A stretch of DNA of 49,697 bases from Gemmatimonadota bacterium (GCA_003221805.1 QHUA01000139.1:1-49697), one strand, 5' to 3'; positions 24,692 to 33,460 are shown, counted from the first letter of the stretch. Notes: a model not told the origin generated them from the sequence alone. Program-made: numbers and translations.

Positions 24692-25891
24692 GTGAGCCTC
24701 ACCGAGGTCCAGCTGTTGGACGATGTTCGACAGCGACTGTTCGCTCCTTCCCGATCCACGCATCCGCGGGCAGTCGGACTCGAGCTCGAGCTGATTCCTC
24801 TTCTCCAGTCGACGCACAAGCCCGTACTTTCGACTCCCGGAGAGAATCCGTCCACCTCCGAGATTCTTTCCCAACTCGCAAAGGGGGAACGCTGGACGGA
24901 AAAGTCGGCCGGAGACGATCCACCGTCATGGGAATTGTCCGACGGCGCCCGCGTTTCCTTCGAGCCAGGTGGCCAGCTGGAGCTAAGCACCAGCCCACAC
25001 ACTACTGCGTCGTCGGTCATTCAATCGACCCGCAGTCTGGTGGAAGTCTTGCGGCAAACGATGGTTGCCAATGGAATCGAGCTTGTCGCCGCCGGAGTTG
25101 ACCCGTACAACGACATCGGCGTCGTACCGTTGCAGCTGCACCGCGAGCGATACGTCGGGATGACGCACTACTTCGACTCGATCGGACCATCAGGCGTGCG
25201 CATGATGCGCCAGACTGCGGCGCTCCAGATAAACGTCGAGCGCGGGCGGGAGCCGCTTGCCAGATGGCTATTGCTCAATGCGATCAGCCCCGTCGTCGTG
25301 GCGCTCTTCAGCAATTCGTCGAGCTATGCCGGCAGGCGGGTGAATCACGCCAGCTATCGCGCGCATCTCTGGCGCACGCTTGACGACTCGCGCACTGGAA
25401 TCGCCTACGACGAGAATGATCCCATCGCCTATTACCTGCGCTTTGCGCTGGACGCGTTCGCGATGCGCAGCGGCAACAGAACGCATCCGTACCAGACCTT
25501 CCGGGAGTGGATGCGGGATGGCAACGTGACGCTGGAAGACTGGAACTTCCATCTCTCCACTCTTTTCCCCGAAGTCCGGCCCAAAGAGTATTTCGAGCTG
25601 CGCTCGGCTGATACAATAGAAGTGGAATGGCTGGCGGCGCCGGTGCTCTTCGTCACGTCGCTCGTGTACGATCGTGAGAGCTCTCAACGCGCTTTCGAGA
25701 TAGTCGGCACTCCCAATCCTGATCTTTTGGAGTTGGCGGGAATCAAAGGCGTCGCTCATCCAGCGTTGCGACGAATGGCGCGGGCGCTTGCCGACATCGC
25801 GCTCGACGGAGCGCATGCACTCGGCGAATATTACATCTCGCGTCAGGATATCGAGACTGCCGCTGCTTACTTCGACCGCAGACTATCGTAG
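24692..25891 (+). CDS. egtA: Glutamate-cysteine ligase EgtA (GCS2 family)
   Basis: 399 aa from a GTG with GGAGC in front, 9 bp after egtD. It makes gamma-glutamylcysteine, the sulfur donor for Mycobacterium-type EgtB. Visible GCS2 features: the N-terminal ATP/Glu-binding VGLELELIPL, FEPGGQLELSTSP, GVDPYNDIG, MRQTAALQINVE and LFSNSSSYAG. Its presence suggests that this pathway uses gamma-glutamylcysteine, which would need an EgtC amidohydrolase; neither EgtC nor the lyase EgtE is in the window. Confidence 0.92.
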   Translation: MSLTEVQLLDDVRQRLFAPSRSTHPRAVGLELELIPLLQSTHKPVLSTPGENPSTSEILSQLAKGERWTEKSAGDDPPSWELSDGARVSFEPGGQLELSTSPHTTASSVIQSTRSLVEVLRQTMVANGIELVAAGVDPYNDIGVVPLQLHRERYVGMTHYFDSIGPSGVRMMRQTAALQINVERGREPLARWLLLNAISPVVVALFSNSSSYAGRRVNHASYRAHLWRTLDDSRTGIAYDENDPIAYYLRFALDAFAMRSGNRTHPYQTFREWMRDGNVTLEDWNFHLSTLFPEVRPKEYFELRSADTIEVEWLAAPVLFVTSLVYDRESSQRAFEIVGTPNPDLLELAGIKGVAHPALRRMARALADIALDGAHALGEYYISRQDIETAAAYFDRRLS

Positions 25892-25912
25892 ACAGAGTCC
25901 AACTGGAATTTC

Positions 25913-27664
25913 ATGGTCGCGCTCATCGTGTTCGCTCAGATCGCAGCAGCATCTCCATCGCCCGGAGTGATCCGCTTTAACCAGCTCGGCTACCTCCCGG
26001 ACGCGCCGAAGGTCGCGATGTATTGCGCTCTGCAGCCTACGGAGATCCAGCACTTCACGGTGAGCGACGCGACTGGCAAAACAGTGCTGGAGCGTCGTCC
26101 GATTCCGGGTGGAGCGTTTGGCCCTTGTGCTACTGCTGATCGGCTCGATTTCTCGTCGATCAAGAAAGCTGGAGACTATCGGATTACCGTTGGATCGGTG
26201 ACGTCTCCGCCAATCCGCATTCGAGCCGACGCTTATTCGGGCGCGGCTGACACGCTCCTCTACTACATGAGGGAGCAGCGCTCCGGTTACAACCCGCTGT
26301 TCAAGACAGTCGTTCACACCCACGACGGAATCGTCGTCGACGATTCAGCCCTTGCCGGCAAGTTCGTCCCCGTCACCGGCGGTTGGGCTGATGCATCAGA
26401 CTATCTGCAGTATGTGATGACGTCGGCCAACGCGACCTTCGTGATGCTGATGGCGTATCGCGATCATCGCGGCGTCTTCGCTGATCATTTCGACTCGCGC
26501 GGTTTGCCCGAGGCGAATGGAATTCCCGACATACTCGACGAAGCCCGACATGGTCTCGAGTGGCTGGTGCGGATGTTCCCGTCGAATTCGGAGATGTACA
26601 ATCAGCTGGGCGACGATCGCGACCACACCTACTGGGATCTGCCGACCACTGACTCGGCGGACTACGGCTGGGGCAAGGGAAAAGAGAGAGCGCTTTATCC
26701 CTGCACTGGAAAGCCTCAAGGACTCTTCAAGTACAAGAACAGGTCGAACGGATTTGCATCGACGGCTGGGAAATACGCGTCGGCCTTTGCGCTGGCTACA
26801 TCGCTCTACGCGAAACGCGATACGGCATTCGCCGCGAAACTTCGTCAGAAAGCGTTAGCAGCGTACGCCATCGGCAAAAAGTTCCCGGGAGTTTGCCAGG
26901 GCGCACCTGGTCGAGCGCCTTACTTCTACGAAGAAGACAACTGGGTTGACGACATGGAACTCGCCGCGGCGGAGCTGTATACGCTCACACGCGACAGCAA
27001 ATATTTGCGCGAGGCGCTGGAGTACGCCTCACGCGAGCCAGTGACACCATGGATGGGAGCGGATACTGCGAAACACTACCAATGGTATCCGTGGCACAAC
27101 AACGGGCACTACGAGATCTCGAGAATTGCGAATGCTGCGGATCGCCACATCGTCGCGGAATACTACCGGAAGGGACTCCAGGCAGTAGTGAATCGGGCCC
27201 ACAACGGATTCCGCATCGGGATTCCATTCATCTGGTGCTCGAACAACCTGATGGCATCCTTCGCCACTCAGGCATACCTCTATCGTCGGATGACGGGCAG
27301 CAACCAGTTCCGCGAGTACGAGCAGGCCGCGCTCGACTGGCTATTCGGCACGAATCCCTGGGGCGTGTCGATGGTGATTGGCTTGCCGCACGACGGCGTA
27401 TTCGCGCGTGATCCACACTCCGTCGTCTCCAAGGAGATGCACATCGAGCTCACCGGAGCCTTGCTCGACGGCCCCGTCTACTCTTCCATCTACAAGAACC
27501 TGCTCGGCATCAGTCTCCACGATCCCGACGAGTACGCGCCTTTCAACACTGGTTTCATCGTTTACCACGACGATGTCGGCGACTACTCGACCAACGAGCC
27601 AATCATGGATGGCACTGCCAACCTGAGCTATCTGCTGGCGGCAATTGCCGACCGGAAGCACTGA
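25913..27664 (+). CDS. Glycoside hydrolase family 9 (endoglucanase-type) with N-terminal Ig-like domain
   Basis: 583 aa. A short hydrophobic leader (2-13) is followed by a CelD_N-type Ig-like domain (about 18-105, starting VIRFNQLGYLPDAPK) and an alpha/alpha-barrel catalytic domain. The conserved nucleophile-activating site reads GGWADASDYLQY (D160, D163; usually DAGD), and the acid catalyst is in DYSTNEPI (E562). GH9 enzymes cut beta-1,4-glucans or, in some branches, trim glucosamine oligosaccharides; the substrate is open. It starts 21 bp after egtA and ends 6 bp before mutM, so it appears to be inside the operon, which is functionally odd. Confidence 0.88.
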   Translation: MVALIVFAQIAAASPSPGVIRFNQLGYLPDAPKVAMYCALQPTEIQHFTVSDATGKTVLERRPIPGGAFGPCATADRLDFSSIKKAGDYRITVGSVTSPPIRIRADAYSGAADTLLYYMREQRSGYNPLFKTVVHTHDGIVVDDSALAGKFVPVTGGWADASDYLQYVMTSANATFVMLMAYRDHRGVFADHFDSRGLPEANGIPDILDEARHGLEWLVRMFPSNSEMYNQLGDDRDHTYWDLPTTDSADYGWGKGKERALYPCTGKPQGLFKYKNRSNGFASTAGKYASAFALATSLYAKRDTAFAAKLRQKALAAYAIGKKFPGVCQGAPGRAPYFYEEDNWVDDMELAAAELYTLTRDSKYLREALEYASREPVTPWMGADTAKHYQWYPWHNNGHYEISRIANAADRHIVAEYYRKGLQAVVNRAHNGFRIGIPFIWCSNNLMASFATQAYLYRRMTGSNQFREYEQAALDWLFGTNPWGVSMVIGLPHDGVFARDPHSVVSKEMHIELTGALLDGPVYSSIYKNLLGISLHDPDEYAPFNTGFIVYHDDVGDYSTNEPIMDGTANLSYLLAAIADRKH

Positions 27665-27670
27665 GCGCAG

Positions 27671-28561
27671 ATGCCCGAGCTACCGGACATAACCGCCTAC
27701 ATCGAAGCGCTCGAATCGCGCATCGTCGGTCAACCGCTGGAACGAGTGCGCATCCCAAAACCGTTCCTGCTGCGCTCGGTCGATCCACCCATCAGCGCCG
27801 CCAATGGAAAGCGCGTGATCGGCATCCGCCGAATGGGGAAGCGAATCGTCCTCGAGCTTGAGGACGATCTTTTTCTCGTCATCCATTTAATGATCGCTGG
27901 ACGTCTGCGCTGGGTTCCAGCCGGCGCCAAGGTCCCCGGGAAGCTTGGGCTCGCCGCATTCGATTTTCCGAACGGCACGCTGATTCTCACGGAAGCAGGA
28001 TCGAAGCGCCGCGCCTCGCTATGGCTCGTCCGCGGCGAGAAGTCGCTCGCGCAGTTCGATCGGGGCGGCCTCGAGGTTCTGGATGCCGATATCGAGCAAT
28101 TCACCGAGCGACTCACCAGGGAGAATCACACCCTGAAGCGATCGCTCACCGATCCGCGACTGTTCAGCGGTATCGGCAACGCCTACTCCGACGAGATATT
28201 GCATCGCGCGAAGCTGTCGCCAGTGAAGCACACCAACCGTCTCACCAGCGAAGAGATCAAACGACTGTTCGACGCCACGCGAGCCATCCTCGTCGAGTGG
28301 ACTGACCGCCTGCGTCGTGAATCCGGCAATGACTTTCCCGCCAAGGTCACCGCGTTTCGCGAGGAGATGGCGGTCCATGGCAAGTACCGAAAGCCGTGCC
28401 CGGTCTGCGGCACGCCCGTCCAGCGCATTCGCTACGCCGACAACGAAACCAACTACTGTCCGCGCTGCCAGACCGATGGCAAGCTGCTCGCCGATCGGGC
28501 GCTGTCGCGACTGCTCAAGCAGGACTGGCCTAAGTCGATTGATGAATTGACGTGGAGTTAG
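27671..28561 (+). CDS. mutM: Formamidopyrimidine-DNA glycosylase (Fpg/MutM family)
   Basis: 296 aa. Removes 8-oxoguanine and ring-opened purines. The catalytic N-terminus is MPELPD (P2 Schiff base, E3), changed from the usual PELPEV. The H2TH region ([23 protein letters not shown] in two parts) and the C-terminal zinc finger CPVCG...CPRCQ are complete. The PELPD start and a long C-terminal tail after the finger resemble the Fpg/Nei paralogues common in soil bacteria, so lesion preference may differ from E. coli MutM. It is the last gene of the egt block. Confidence 0.88.
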   Translation: MPELPDITAYIEALESRIVGQPLERVRIPKPFLLRSVDPPISAANGKRVIGIRRMGKRIVLELEDDLFLVIHLMIAGRLRWVPAGAKVPGKLGLAAFDFPNGTLILTEAGSKRRASLWLVRGEKSLAQFDRGGLEVLDADIEQFTERLTRENHTLKRSLTDPRLFSGIGNAYSDEILHRAKLSPVKHTNRLTSEEIKRLFDATRAILVEWTDRLRRESGNDFPAKVTAFREEMAVHGKYRKPCPVCGTPVQRIRYADNETNYCPRCQTDGKLLADRALSRLLKQDWPKSIDELTWS

Positions 28562-28593
28562 ACTGCATTCGGCTTTCGCCAACAAAAACTTTC

Positions 28594-29184
28594 TTAAATC
28601 GTTCCAGCATTAATCCACTTAACCACCTTCGGTGCCTCATAAGCCTCGAACCTCGCCAATAACAGACGTGGATCGCTCTCGACGATCACCATCGAGCGGT
28701 GAACTTCGCGCACGAACTTTTCCTCCACCGCGCGATCGAGGAACTTTAGCAGTGGATCGAAATAACCCGCGATGTTGAGCAGGCCGCACGGCTTTTCGTG
28801 AACGCCGAGCTGTGCCCACGTCCAGATCTCGAAAAATTCCTCCAGCGTCCCGATCCCGCCGGGCAGCGCGACGAATCCGTCCGACAGCTCCGCGATGAGG
28901 GCCTTTCGATCGTGCATCGAATTCACGATCCGCAAATCGGTCAGCGACCTGTGCGCTACCTCGCGCTCAACCAGCATTCTTGGGATCACTCCAATGATGT
29001 CCCCGAGCTCATCGAGTACGGCCTCGGCGAGCGCCGCCATGATACCAACGTTGGATCCGCCATACACGACCCCAATCCCGCGCTCGGACAACAGGCGGCC
29101 GAATGCGCGCGCGCCCTCGACGTAGTCGGGACGCGCCCCCGGACTCGATCCGCAAAAGACTCCCAGCCGGCGGATCTCGCTCAT
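28594..29184 (-). CDS. LOG-family (TIGR00730) nucleoside 5'-monophosphate phosphoribohydrolase
   Basis: 196 aa Rossmann-fold protein. The signature PGGIGTLEEFFE (about 108-119) and SMHDRKA are present, with GVFCGSSPGARP at the N-terminus and VVYGGSNVGIM. The family cleaves nucleoside monophosphates (cytokinin-ribotide 'LOG' activity, or AMP) to base and ribose 5-phosphate. The start overlaps the end of the upstream SDR gene by 4 bp. Confidence 0.9.
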   Translation of the reverse strand: MSEIRRLGVFCGSSPGARPDYVEGARAFGRLLSERGIGVVYGGSNVGIMAALAEAVLDELGDIIGVIPRMLVEREVAHRSLTDLRIVNSMHDRKALIAELSDGFVALPGGIGTLEEFFEIWTWAQLGVHEKPCGLLNIAGYFDPLLKFLDRAVEEKFVREVHRSMVIVESDPRLLLARFEAYEAPKVVKWINAGTI

Positions 29185-29993
29185 GTCGATGGTCTCATGG
29201 CGGCCGCCATGTTGACGCCCAGCCCGGCGAGCGATTGGCCGCCGTCGCAGACGACGACCGCGCCGGTGATGAATTTCGCCGCGTCACTCGACAGAAACAG
29301 CGCCAGGTCCGCGATTTCGTCCTTGGTGGCGAAGCGCTGCAGCGGGATGCTACGCGTGAATTGGTTTCTGATCTCCGCTGTTGGTGCCAGCCGTCGCATG
29401 CCCTCGGTGTCATCGACAGCACCCGGCGCGATCGAGTTGACGCGCACTCCTTCGGGCCCCCACTCGATCGCGAGACACTTCGTCAGCATGTCCACTCCCG
29501 CCTTGGCCGCGCAGACATGCGCCTGCATCGGCATCGGCGTGAACGCCTGTGTCGCCGAGATGTTGATGATGGAAGCGCCGGGCCGCCGCAGATGCTCGAA
29601 CGCGGCGCGACAAGTATTGAATGTCCCGAGGAGGTCGATGTCGACGACCGCTTTGAACCCGTTCGCTGACATGCCGAGAGCGGGCGCGGGAAAATTTCCG
29701 GCAGCGCCGCAGACTACGAGATCGATCTCACCGTGGTCATCGCGGGCCGATTTCAGCGCCGCGGCGAGAGCATTGTAGTCACGCACATCCGCCGGATGCC
29801 CGGACGCCGAGCCGCCAGACTTCGTTATCTCGTCTACTGCAGCATCCAGTTTCTCCTTGGTGCGGCCGATCAAGGCCACCTTGGCGCCGTGATCGGCAAA
29901 ACGTCGGGCGATTGCGAAATTGATCCCGCTGCCACCGCCAGTGATGACGGCATTTTTCCCGGCCAACAGCTTTCGTCCGAACACTTCCGCCAT
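29181..29993 (-). CDS. SDR oxidoreductase, 2,4-dienoyl-CoA reductase-like
   Basis: 270 aa from ATG 29993, chosen for the GGAG 5 nt upstream. The cofactor motif is TGGGSGI (18-24). The segments CGAAGNFPAPAL, DIDLLGTFNTCRAAF and MQAHVCAAKAGVDML match peroxisomal-type 2,4-dienoyl-CoA reductases, which lack the usual YxxxK tyrosine; here too the Tyr position is not Tyr while the Lys is kept. A role in beta-oxidation of unsaturated acyl-CoA is likely. It is coupled to the LOG gene downstream. Confidence 0.87.
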   Translation of the reverse strand: MAEVFGRKLLAGKNAVITGGGSGINFAIARRFADHGAKVALIGRTKEKLDAAVDEITKSGGSASGHPADVRDYNALAAALKSARDDHGEIDLVVCGAAGNFPAPALGMSANGFKAVVDIDLLGTFNTCRAAFEHLRRPGASIINISATQAFTPMPMQAHVCAAKAGVDMLTKCLAIEWGPEGVRVNSIAPGAVDDTEGMRRLAPTAEIRNQFTRSIPLQRFATKDEIADLALFLSSDAAKFITGAVVVCDGGQSLAGLGVNMAAAMRPST

Positions 29994-30111
29994 TCGTTCT
30001 CCGCAACAAAGCAACGACGCAACGTCGAATCGCGAACCGCCAAACCTACCTATGGTGCAAAATCACTGAAAGTGGTAAGTCTGAGCTCCGTTCCGTCTCC
30101 GGGAGCTAAAG

Positions 30112-30597
30112 ATGAGACTCTCGCTCGGGATTTTTATTCTCTGCGCATCCTCTGCGGGCTGCGCCGCTGCAGTGAACACCGGCGGATCCGACAGCGGAGC
30201 GACAGAAAGCTCGCTGATGCAGGCCGATCGGGATTTCGCCATTGCTACTCACGCGCGGGGCATCGACGGCTGGATGTCATTCTTCGCCAGCGATGCGATC
30301 CGCATCCGCTATCGCGGCAACATGGTGAAGGGTTACAACGAGGTTCGCAAATTCGACCTGCCCAATATTTCCGACACCACTTTCACTTTGAATTGGGAGC
30401 CGACCGACGCTTACGTCTTCCGCGGCGGATCGATTGGCTCGACGACGGGCACATACTCGGTCATCAGCAGACGAACTGCGGACGTCGGCAAGGAGCTGCA
30501 GCGTGGGAGGTACGTTACGATGTGGCGCCGCGAGAAAGGCCGTTGGCTCGTGATCATGGACACTGGTTATCCAGAGCCGGCGCCGCAAACCCGCTGA
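30112..30597 (+). CDS. DUF4440 / SnoaL-like lipoprotein
   Basis: 161 aa. A lipoprotein signal ends at SSAGC (C17). The mature part is an NTF2-like cone: LMQADRDFAIATHARGIDGWMSFFASDAI, then GYNEVRKF, and WRREKGRWLVIMDTGYPEP at the end. Function is unknown. AGCTCC (30084-30089) is complementary to GGAGCT (30102-30107), so the ribosome-binding site may be partly folded away. Its stop is 8 bases before the strong hairpin at 30606-30630. Confidence 0.78.
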   Translation: MRLSLGIFILCASSAGCAAAVNTGGSDSGATESSLMQADRDFAIATHARGIDGWMSFFASDAIRIRYRGNMVKGYNEVRKFDLPNISDTTFTLNWEPTDAYVFRGGSIGSTTGTYSVISRRTADVGKELQRGRYVTMWRREKGRWLVIMDTGYPEPAPQTR

Positions 30598-30600
30598 AAA

Positions 30601-30630
30601 GAAAACCCCGTACCCTTGTGGGGTACGGGG
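30601..30630 (-). terminator. Intrinsic terminator (minus strand)
   Basis: CCCCGTACCC (30606-30615) and GGGTACGGGG (30621-30630) form a perfect 10-bp stem with a 5-nt loop. On the minus strand it is followed by TTTTC, so it ends transcription arriving from the regulator side. On the plus strand it directly follows the DUF4440 stop but has no T-run, so it would be weaker in that direction. Confidence 0.8.
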
Positions 30631-30740
30631 CTGGCTACTGGTGGCCCACCCGTCCTACAAGCTCGACCAGTAGCACCATCCTGCAGAGCCGGAGGGGTGA
30701 TTCCGGGCTTCAGTAGGTTAGACTCACCCTACGGTAAAAT
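30601..30740 (-). ncRNA. Candidate structured RNA ending in an intrinsic terminator
   Basis: Read on the minus strand, about 140 nt fold into several helices. GGGTGA (plus 30724-30729) can pair with TCACCC (30695-30700), which sits in the loop of a 6-bp stem AGCC-GG/CCGGCT (about 30704-30710 with 30687-30692), giving an H-type pseudoknot. A 9-bp stem joins 30666-30674 to 30634-30642. A 10-bp terminator hairpin with TTTTC closes it. CAGTAG (plus strand) at 30668-30673 also occurs at 30711-30716, allowing an alternative fold. It is either the 3' UTR of the regulator gene, which ends 70 bases upstream at 30812, or an independent small RNA. I recognise no known family. Confidence 0.45.
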
Positions 30741-30811
30741 GGTTTAAAAGATTCTTGGGGAATTTTGCCGGCCGTTCGGACCGGCGTTCCTTCGGGAGGA
30801 TTCGGGCGTTT

Positions 30812-32017
30812 TTAGCCCTGACCGCGCCGCTTACGGGTCGTTCCCAGCGTCAGATCGCCCGTCGACGAGAACAATTGGTCCACCGCCGCACCCGACAGGG
30901 CGGCAACCGTGTCCCTGCTCAGCGAAAGTTTGGTGGAACCGCGACTGGGCGTCTCCGTAATCAGTCCGGCCGATCGCAGCGCGTGAACGTGGTGCGTAAT
31001 GGTCGGCTTGGACACTTTGAGACTTCTCGCCAGCTCGGCGGAGGTCGTCGGAGTCCTCGCCAGTATCGATGCAATCGCGTACCGCGTGGTGTCGCCGAGG
31101 GCGCGAAAAACGGATTCGGCGCTGATTTCTCTCACCGACTTGCCCGCAGTGGCGTCCTGCGCGCGTGTCTCGTCCCCGATCTGGTTGGCAGCTTCGATCT
31201 CACGAGTGATTGGCAAATACACAGTCACCCGTCGTGAGCTCGTCTCGTATTTCGTCCACAGCCTCCGCGTGTTGAATGCGGACGGAACGATGTAGCAGCG
31301 ATCGATCCGATCGTACGCGATCGCCGGCCCCGTCTTCAGTCGAATCTCCTTTGTGCCGTCGTCGAAAGTCACCGGGAGATTCAGCTCGTGGCCGAGCTCC
31401 GCCGGTGACCGCTCTTCCTGAAGGTCTCTCATGCGAAACGATTCAGCCCGCAGGTTCGGCTCGAGCGCGGCCCAGTCGTGTCTGAAACCCCTTTCCCAGA
31501 ATCGTTGCAAGACGAGACTGAGCTCATGGCGGTACGATTGAGGCCGCGAGAGCAATGCATTGATCGCGCGCGATGCCTCGGACCGAGGGTCGTATGGCCT
31601 CAATCCGAAATGGGTGAGCAGCTCCGCGTCCGGCGGTTTTTCATCAGTAAGAAAGTCCTTGAGCGTGCTGTTGCGGTCGACCAGCGCATCGACAGTGTCT
31701 CGGTCGTGAAAAATTCCGGAGAGGATGTTTCGCTTGAGATCATCGACGCGCATCTCGCGAATCGTCGATAACACTTCCTCGAACGAGACTTCGCCCGGCA
31801 CGTCCTGAATGGCGTCGGCAAGAAGCGGCCAGAAGATGGGCAGCGGCGCGATGCGTTTTGCCACTCGCTCGAAATCAAGCGGCAGCCGACGAAGTGCCGT
31901 TTCTTTCCACGATTCGAGCGGCGTGTGAGCGCTGCTGGTGAGAGTATACAGCGCGTAAAACACGTCGAAGCGCGGCGTGACCGCGAACTCTACGCGGAGC
32001 GATCCGTTGCGGGCCAT
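30812..32017 (-). CDS. ArsR-type winged-helix regulator with large N-terminal domain
   Basis: 401 aa. The C-terminal 100 residues form an ArsR winged helix: SVFRALGDTTRYAIASILAR, then TSAELARSLKVSKPTITHHVHALRSAGLI with the recognition helix SKPTITHHVHAL, and a Lys/Arg-rich tail. The N-terminal 290 residues, rich in Arg/Glu and without a membrane segment, resemble DUF5937-type sensor regions. The inducer is unknown. ATG 32017 is chosen over an upstream TTG (32029). The start codon sits at the edge of a palindrome that is a natural autoregulatory operator. It lies 22 bp after the retropepsin lipoprotein gene on the same strand. Confidence 0.82.
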   Translation of the reverse strand: MARNGSLRVEFAVTPRFDVFYALYTLTSSAHTPLESWKETALRRLPLDFERVAKRIAPLPIFWPLLADAIQDVPGEVSFEEVLSTIREMRVDDLKRNILSGIFHDRDTVDALVDRNSTLKDFLTDEKPPDAELLTHFGLRPYDPRSEASRAINALLSRPQSYRHELSLVLQRFWERGFRHDWAALEPNLRAESFRMRDLQEERSPAELGHELNLPVTFDDGTKEIRLKTGPAIAYDRIDRCYIVPSAFNTRRLWTKYETSSRRVTVYLPITREIEAANQIGDETRAQDATAGKSVREISAESVFRALGDTTRYAIASILARTPTTSAELARSLKVSKPTITHHVHALRSAGLITETPSRGSTKLSLSRDTVAALSGAAVDQLFSSTGDLTLGTTRKRRGQG

Positions 32018-32037
32018 GTTAGCTAACAAGCTAACAT
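32016..32037. promoter_or_regulatory. Palindromic candidate operator for the ArsR-type regulator
   Basis: ATGTTAGC (32016-32023) and GCTAACAT (32030-32037) are perfect inverted arms around a 6-bp spacer, and a perfect 10-bp palindrome GTTAGCTAAC occurs inside (32018-32027). It fills the gap between the retropepsin stop and the regulator start. ArsR proteins bind such AT-rich dyads. Control of an internal promoter, or of translation by RNA folding, is also possible. Confidence 0.55.
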
Positions 32038-32038
32038 C

Positions 32039-33316
32039 TTACTCGTACGGGCGTGGCCTCCGTATCGCGAACACCCCGTTGGTCATATCGATGCGCACGA
32101 TTCCGCTGTTCCAGACATCGCCGCCCAGCACGCCATCGAGTGACGCGAGGACCTGGTAGACCGGCGCACGCACAAACGCGCCTCGAAACAGAATCGGAAA
32201 TCCTCGCACCAGCACTTTGAGATCAGGCAGCACCGGAGCCCGCAGCGACACCTCACCGCCCAGTCCGCCGACGCGCCGGCTTTCCATTCTCGCCGGCTGG
32301 AGCTCCAGCTTGTCGAGGAGCGTCTCGGTCACGAAGGTCAGCTGCGCTCCGGTATCGAGGCCGAAATGCAACGGGATTCCATCGGTGCTCATGATTCGGA
32401 TTACCGGCAGGCCGACCCAGAACATGTTTCGGTCGGCATCGGGTCGCGACGAAGCCGGATTGCGCAGCCGCAGAATGCCGTCGCCGTAATCCAGCTCCAT
32501 ATCCAGCTGTCGAATGATGTCGAAGCCAATGATGCCGTCGATCTTCACCGGTGATGTCGGGCCCGACGGTCGCGGCTCTCGCATTTGCATCATTGTTTCG
32601 TTGACGATCATTGTCGGCGCATTGTCGACCTCGAGCGGACCGACGACCAGCTGCGGAATGAGCGCCGGCTGCGCCCGCACTCGTCCGGTACTGGTGACGA
32701 TCTCGAGCGTGTCCTTCACCAGCGGCGTGATGCCCAGATCTCCCGCAACATCGGAGGCCAGCATCGTCAGGCTCGAGCCGGTATCCAGCCAGAAGTTGTA
32801 ACCCTTGTTCTGAATTTTGACGGGAACGAGGGGAGTTCCAACCGCCGTGACCGACATCTGCAAACGACCGGTCGAGGAGCGGAACGTGAACACCTTGGCC
32901 GGCACGTTCTTGAACGCATCCGCCCACAATTCGATGCTGGCCAGGTCATGAACGTCGGCGAATGGCTGCAATGGCTCGCTCTTGAGCGCAGCGAGAGTTT
33001 GCCATTTCTCCTGGTATTGGAGCGTTGCCGTATAAACGACGCGCGAACCGGCGCGGATCACCGAGTCCGAGGCTGACGTACGCAGTTTGCCGAAGCGCAC
33101 CTCCGCCTTTTCGATGTCGCCAGCCATCAAATTCTCGAGTGCCTCGGCAAATTCCGTTTCCGAGGGTGTGCGTGCGGCTGCGACGGCATCCGCAGGATGC
33201 AATTCAGCGAGCGCTTCCCAATAGCTGATATGGCGTGCAGGCCGTGCAGCACTGGAGCCGTGAAAGCAGCCGGCAACGAGCACCGGCAGCAGCATGACCT
33301 GCGCGTTAACTCTCAT
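32039..33316 (-). CDS. Two-lobed retropepsin-like aspartyl protease lipoprotein
   Basis: 425 aa. A signal peptide ends in the lipobox VAGC (C17). Two catalytic-type sites occur: FWLDTGSSLTML (D178) and FGLDTGAQLTFV (D321). Each is followed by its partner glycine loop, DGIIGFDII (260-268) and DGVLGGDVW (about 398-406). Bacterial retropepsin-like proteins usually have one lobe and dimerise; this one carries both, so it could act as a monomer like pepsin. The region 30-145 before the first lobe is helical and of unknown role. It is probably anchored in the periplasm. GGAGG lies just before the ATG. Confidence 0.82.
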   Translation of the reverse strand: MRVNAQVMLLPVLVAGCFHGSSAARPARHISYWEALAELHPADAVAAARTPSETEFAEALENLMAGDIEKAEVRFGKLRTSASDSVIRAGSRVVYTATLQYQEKWQTLAALKSEPLQPFADVHDLASIELWADAFKNVPAKVFTFRSSTGRLQMSVTAVGTPLVPVKIQNKGYNFWLDTGSSLTMLASDVAGDLGITPLVKDTLEIVTSTGRVRAQPALIPQLVVGPLEVDNAPTMIVNETMMQMREPRPSGPTSPVKIDGIIGFDIIRQLDMELDYGDGILRLRNPASSRPDADRNMFWVGLPVIRIMSTDGIPLHFGLDTGAQLTFVTETLLDKLELQPARMESRRVGGLGGEVSLRAPVLPDLKVLVRGFPILFRGAFVRAPVYQVLASLDGVLGGDVWNSGIVRIDMTNGVFAIRRPRPYE

Positions 33317-33385
33317 CAGCCTCCGCCATTACGAGCACAAGGTAGGACGCTGCACACCGATATTCCACACGGATTGTGACCCGGA

Positions 33386-33414
33386 TTGACAGTTTCTGAC
33401 GGTGGCGACAGAAT
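33386..33414 (+). promoter_or_regulatory. Sigma70-type promoter of the cupredoxin gene
   Basis: TTGACA (33386-33391), 17-bp spacer, CAGAAT (33409-33414). Transcription would start near 33421, giving a leader of about 40 nt that contains AAAGGAG (33447-33453). Confidence 0.6.
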
Positions 33415-33460
33415 CTGTCCGCTCTTCAACCAGACAACTGCACAACAAAGGAGCTCGTTC

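Noticed and set aside
30601-30740. 5S rRNA or known riboswitch at the structured RNA
   Set aside because: Short stretches resemble 5S rRNA (GGATGGT, GTAGGAC), but the 5' and 3' ends do not pair, the loop consensus is missing and there is no rRNA operon. No minus-strand gene start follows closely, so a cis riboswitch is unlikely.
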